Below are positions 5,731 through 7,922 of a stretch of 7,922 bases of DNA, in pieces. The notes beneath the pieces are model-generated. The model searched no databases, was not told the DNA's origin, and saw only the letters and a list, made by a program, of their open reading frames with translations. Origin of the DNA: Chloroflexota bacterium (GTDB lineage Bacteria > Chloroflexota > Dehalococcoidia > Bin125); NCBI GenBank assembly GCA_026707335.1, contig JAPOXB010000261.1, positions 1 through 7,922 on the forward strand, read 5' to 3'. The position numbers and the translations under genes are program-made. Every line of letters starts with the position of its first letter. The stretch's first letter is position 1.

Positions 5731-7257
5731 ATGTCCACCGCCGCCGCCCCTCCGCTCGCCCGCCCCGAGCGCGTCGCCGCCATCGACCTCGGATCCAACT
5801 CCGCCCGCGTCGTCGTCGTCGAGGTCGAGGCGGGCGGCCACCTGGAGGTCGTGGAGGAGCTGCGCACGCCGCTGCGCCTGGCCCTCGCGCTGGGGCCCGA
5901 CGGCCGCCTGCCCGCCGACGCCGTCGCCGCCACAATCGCCGCGCTGCATGAGTTCATGGCCGTCGCCCACGGGGCCGGCGCGCAGCGCATCCGCGCCGTC
6001 GCGACGGCCGCCCTGCGCGACGCCCGCAACGCCGATGCGATCCTCGCCCCCGTCCGCGACCAGATGGGCCTGACGATCGACGTCATCGACGCGCAGGCCG
6101 AGGCGGAGCGGTCGTTCGTCGGCGCGATCTACGGTCTGCCCGTCGAGCACGGCCTGCTGGTCGACATCGGCGGCGGCAGCATGGAGGTCGTGCACTTCCG
6201 CGACCGCGCCGTCGAGGCGACCTGGTCGTTCCCCTTCGGCGTGCTGCGCATGTGGGACCGGTGCCTGTCCGACGACCCGCCGGGCGAGGCGGAGCTGCGG
6301 CGGCTCGCGGCGGACGTGCGCGACGACCTGCGCCGGGCCGGCGTGCCCGCGCTGGCCGGCGGCGATGTCCTGGTGGGGACGGGCGGCAGCGTGCGCAACC
6401 TCGCCAAGATGGACCGCCGCGGCCGGCCCTACCCCATCCATCGCCTGCACGGCTACGCGATCGGCGCCCGCCGCCTGGAGGCCTTGCTGACCGGGTTCGC
6501 CGGGCGGACGCTCGACGAGCGCCGCCTGCTGCCGGGCCTGAACCCCGACCGCGCCGACGCGATCGGCGCCGGGGCGGCCGTCCTGCAGGGCGTGCTCGAC
6601 GCGGCCGGCGCCGCCGAGGTGCTCGTCGCGGGGCAGGGCATCCGCGAGGGCATCATCCGCAGCGTCGCCTTGCCCAGCCTGCCGCCGCCCGAGGAGGTGC
6701 GGCGCGCTTCGCTGCGGTCGATCGCGCGGCGCTTCGCGCGCTGGGACGAGGAGCGCGCGGCCCACCGCGCGGCGACGGCGGCCATGCTCCAGTCGGAGCT
6801 CGACCCGGAGATGACGCCGGAGTTGCGCGAACTGCTCGGCCACGCCGCCTATGTGCTCGATATCGGCACCGCGATCGACTACTACAACCGCCACCGTCAG
6901 ACGGCGGCCATCCTGGCCGTGACCGACCTGAACGGCTTCTCGCACCGGCACACGGCGCTGATCGCGGCGCTGATCCGCACCGCGGAGAAGCCCAGCCCCG
7001 GCGTGCGGCCCTACCGCCCCCTGCTCACCAAGGCCGACGCCCCGGCGCTGGAGCGCGCCGCCCTGATCCTGGCCATCGCCGACGAGCTGGGGCGGCGCGT
7101 CGTGCCCGACCGCGATCCGCACGTCTCCTGCGTCGTCGAGCCGGAGCGTGTGCAGCTCACCACGCAGGGCGACGGGCGGCGCCAGTTGTCGCGGCTCAGC
7201 GCGCGCTTCCGCGAGGCGTTCGGGCGGGGGCTCGTCGTCGACGGCAGGCCGGCCTGA
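5731..7257 (+). CDS. ppx: Exopolyphosphatase/guanosine pentaphosphatase (Ppx/GppA) family protein
   Basis: A 508-residue protein close in length to E. coli Ppx (513). The ASKHA-fold motifs are in order: AAIDLGSNSARVV with D19, the AVATAALRDARNA stretch, catalytic-Glu region QAEAER with E124 matching Ppx E121, DIGGGSMEVV at 145-154, and GTGGSVRNLAK from 216. The C-terminal half is an HD-related helical domain (YYNRHRQTAAILAVTDLNGFSHRH), but the HD dyad reads VLDIG, with L376 in place of His. Such proteins remove terminal phosphate from polyphosphate or pppGpp in the cytoplasm; the two activities cannot be separated from sequence. I chose ATG at 5731; a GTG at 5713 in the same frame would add six residues. 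Neither has a visible Shine-Dalgarno site, so the message may be leaderless. It is divergent from the operon and convergent, 14 bp apart, with the SixA-like gene. Confidence 0.93.
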   Translation: MSTAAAPPLARPERVAAIDLGSNSARVVVVEVEAGGHLEVVEELRTPLRLALALGPDGRLPADAVAATIAALHEFMAVAHGAGAQRIRAVATAALRDARNADAILAPVRDQMGLTIDVIDAQAEAERSFVGAIYGLPVEHGLLVDIGGGSMEVVHFRDRAVEATWSFPFGVLRMWDRCLSDDPPGEAELRRLAADVRDDLRRAGVPALAGGDVLVGTGGSVRNLAKMDRRGRPYPIHRLHGYAIGARRLEALLTGFAGRTLDERRLLPGLNPDRADAIGAGAAVLQGVLDAAGAAEVLVAGQGIREGIIRSVALPSLPPPEEVRRASLRSIARRFARWDEERAAHRAATAAMLQSELDPEMTPELRELLGHAAYVLDIGTAIDYYNRHRQTAAILAVTDLNGFSHRHTALIAALIRTAEKPSPGVRPYRPLLTKADAPALERAALILAIADELGRRVVPDRDPHVSCVVEPERVQLTTQGDGRRQLSRLSARFREAFGRGLVVDGRPA

Positions 7258-7271
7258 GGCGGCGGCCCGGC

Positions 7272-7784
7272 TCAGCGATCGAGCGCGCGCAGCAGCCGCG
7301 GCGGCAGGAACCAGACCAGCACGCCCGCCCCCGGCCCCGGATGCCCCGCCGTGTCGATGCGCGCCGCGCCGCCCTTGCGCCAGTCGAGCGCCCAGCCGGG
7401 GGCGCCCGTGAGCAGCGCCGCGAGCGCGCTCAGCGTCGGCTCGTGCCCGACGATCGCGATCCGCTCGGGCACCGCGCCGCCGGCCAGCGTGCGGGCGGCG
7501 ATCCCCCGCAACGCCTGCGCCGCGCCGACCGCGGGCGCGAGCGACTCCTCCGCCTGCGGCGCGGGCCAGCCCCCGCCGCGCGACAGCATTTCGGCGGTCT
7601 GCCAGGCCCGCGTCGCCGGGCTCGAGAGCACCAGGTCGATGTCCGGCGCGGCCCGGCCCAGCCCCCGCGCCGCCCGCTCAAAGCGCAGCCGTCCGCGGTC
7701 GCTCAGCGGGCGATCGCGGTCGTCCGGCCAGCGCCGTGCGTCGCGCTCCTCCGCGATCGCGTGCCGCACCAAGTAGAGCTCCAT
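7272..7784 (-). CDS. sixA: SixA-type histidine phosphatase
   Basis: A 170-residue single-domain member of the histidine phosphatase superfamily (branch 1, SixA-like). The N-terminal motif LVRHAIAEE holds R7 and H8, the phosphorylated His. DRPLSDRGR (24-32) and SSPATRAWQTAE with R59 follow, and the second catalytic His is H114 in IVGHEPTLS. Length is close to E. coli SixA (161), which dephosphorylates the phosphohistidine of ArcB-type or PTS proteins; the target here is unknown. No signal peptide or membrane segment is seen apart from the hydrophobic GVLVWFLPP near the C-terminus. The ATG at 7784 has GGGGAG five bases upstream. It lies 27 bp after another minus-strand gene, so the two are probably co-transcribed, and its 3' end meets that of Ppx/GppA. 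A phosphate-metabolism neighbourhood is plausible. Confidence 0.93.
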   Translation of the reverse strand: MELYLVRHAIAEERDARRWPDDRDRPLSDRGRLRFERAARGLGRAAPDIDLVLSSPATRAWQTAEMLSRGGGWPAPQAEESLAPAVGAAQALRGIAARTLAGGAVPERIAIVGHEPTLSALAALLTGAPGWALDWRKGGAARIDTAGHPGPGAGVLVWFLPPRLLRALDR

Positions 7785-7811
7785 CGCCGCTCCCCGCCCG
7801 CCGCCGGGTCG

Positions 7812-7922
7812 TCAATCCGCCTGCGCTGCGAGCGCGCGCTTCATGCGCCGCCACGGTTTGCCGCGCGCGGCCGCGTAGGCCGCCGCGATGCTCGCCCGCT
7901 CGGGCTCGGCCTCGGCCCGGCG
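7812..7922 (-). CDS. C-terminal end of an unidentified protein (partial)
   Basis: An open minus-strand frame enters from the right edge and ends with TGA at 7812-7814. Its last 36 residues are basic and Ala-rich, with SIAAAYAAARGKPWRRMKRA near the end, predicted as helical. It is 27 bp upstream of the SixA-like gene on the same strand and codon use fits the neighbours, so it is likely a real gene of the same transcript. The fragment is too short to name. A CHAD-domain (polyphosphate-binding) protein is one possibility, suggested only by the Ppx and SixA neighbours and the basic helical end. Confidence 0.6.
   Translation of the reverse strand, partial: RRAEAEPERASIAAAYAAARGKPWRRMKRALAAQAD

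Noticed and set aside
4361..5935. A 524-residue version of the CaiB-type protein
   Set aside because: The extension covers the divergent intergenic region and the start of Ppx/GppA on the other strand. The ATG at 5563 with GGGAGG matches the family start and puts the catalytic Asp at 169.
3224..6073. A 949-codon open frame on the plus strand
   Set aside because: It runs antisense through two well-supported minus-strand genes and into the Ppx/GppA gene, is very rich in Arg/His/Val, and shows no family motif. It is a by-product of GC-rich codon use.
5692..7122. A 476-codon minus-strand open frame opposite the Ppx/GppA gene
   Set aside because: Antisense to a gene with every family motif in place; the translation is low-complexity with no recognisable domain.
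7258..7271. Intrinsic terminator between the convergent Ppx/GppA and SixA genes
   Set aside because: Only 14 bp lie between the two stop codons, with no convincing stem-loop and no T-run on either strand.

Overview
This window is GC-rich and densely coded. It looks like bacterial chromosome from a Chloroflexota-type lineage, possibly near Thermomicrobia or the uncultured acyl-CoA-degrading Chloroflexota. That placement is an inference from three things: base composition, the kind of C/G-rich intergenic hairpin repeat at the left edge, and the mix of genes. No rRNA, tRNA, insertion sequence or CRISPR array was seen.

Layout. Positions 1-163 hold a compound hairpin repeat. Positions 164-5563 hold six genes on the minus strand, with gaps of 27, -4, 19, 37 and 11 bp, so they are very probably one operon transcribed leftwards. 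In transcription order they encode a family III (CaiB/BaiF) CoA-transferase, a thiolase-fold protein lacking thiolase catalytic residues, a DUF35 zinc-ribbon/OB-fold partner whose start overlaps the stop of the previous gene, an enoyl-CoA hydratase, and the alpha and beta subunits of a glutaconate CoA-transferase/IpdAB-type enzyme. A 167-bp divergent intergenic region (5564-5730) separates the operon from a plus-strand Ppx/GppA phosphatase (5731-7257). A SixA-type histidine phosphatase lies convergent to it (7272-7784, minus), followed by the C-terminal end of one more minus-strand gene (7812 to the right edge).

How the genes may work together. The operon is dedicated to acyl-CoA chemistry. 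Two residue-level observations make it more than a generic beta-oxidation cluster. The beta CoA-transferase subunit has no glutamate at all between residues 26 and 161, where the catalytic Glu of true CoA-transferases should lie, while the alpha subunit has Glu105, the position I recall as catalytic in the mycobacterial ring-cleaving hydrolase IpdAB. The thiolase-fold protein has Gly in place of the nucleophilic Cys and Tyr in place of both thiolase His residues, as in the steroid side-chain retro-aldolase Ltp2, and it is coupled to a DUF35 protein as Ltp2 is to ChsH2. The order hydratase-alpha-beta also matches echA20-ipdA-ipdB of Mycobacterium tuberculosis. My working model is activation of a carboxylic acid by the CaiB-type enzyme, followed by hydration, retro-aldol cleavage and hydrolytic C-C (ring) cleavage of a cyclic or branched acyl-CoA. 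The substrate cannot be read from the sequence, and no acyl-CoA dehydrogenase or regulator lies in the window.

The right-hand genes (Ppx/GppA plus SixA) suggest a polyphosphate or (p)ppGpp-related locus unrelated to the operon.
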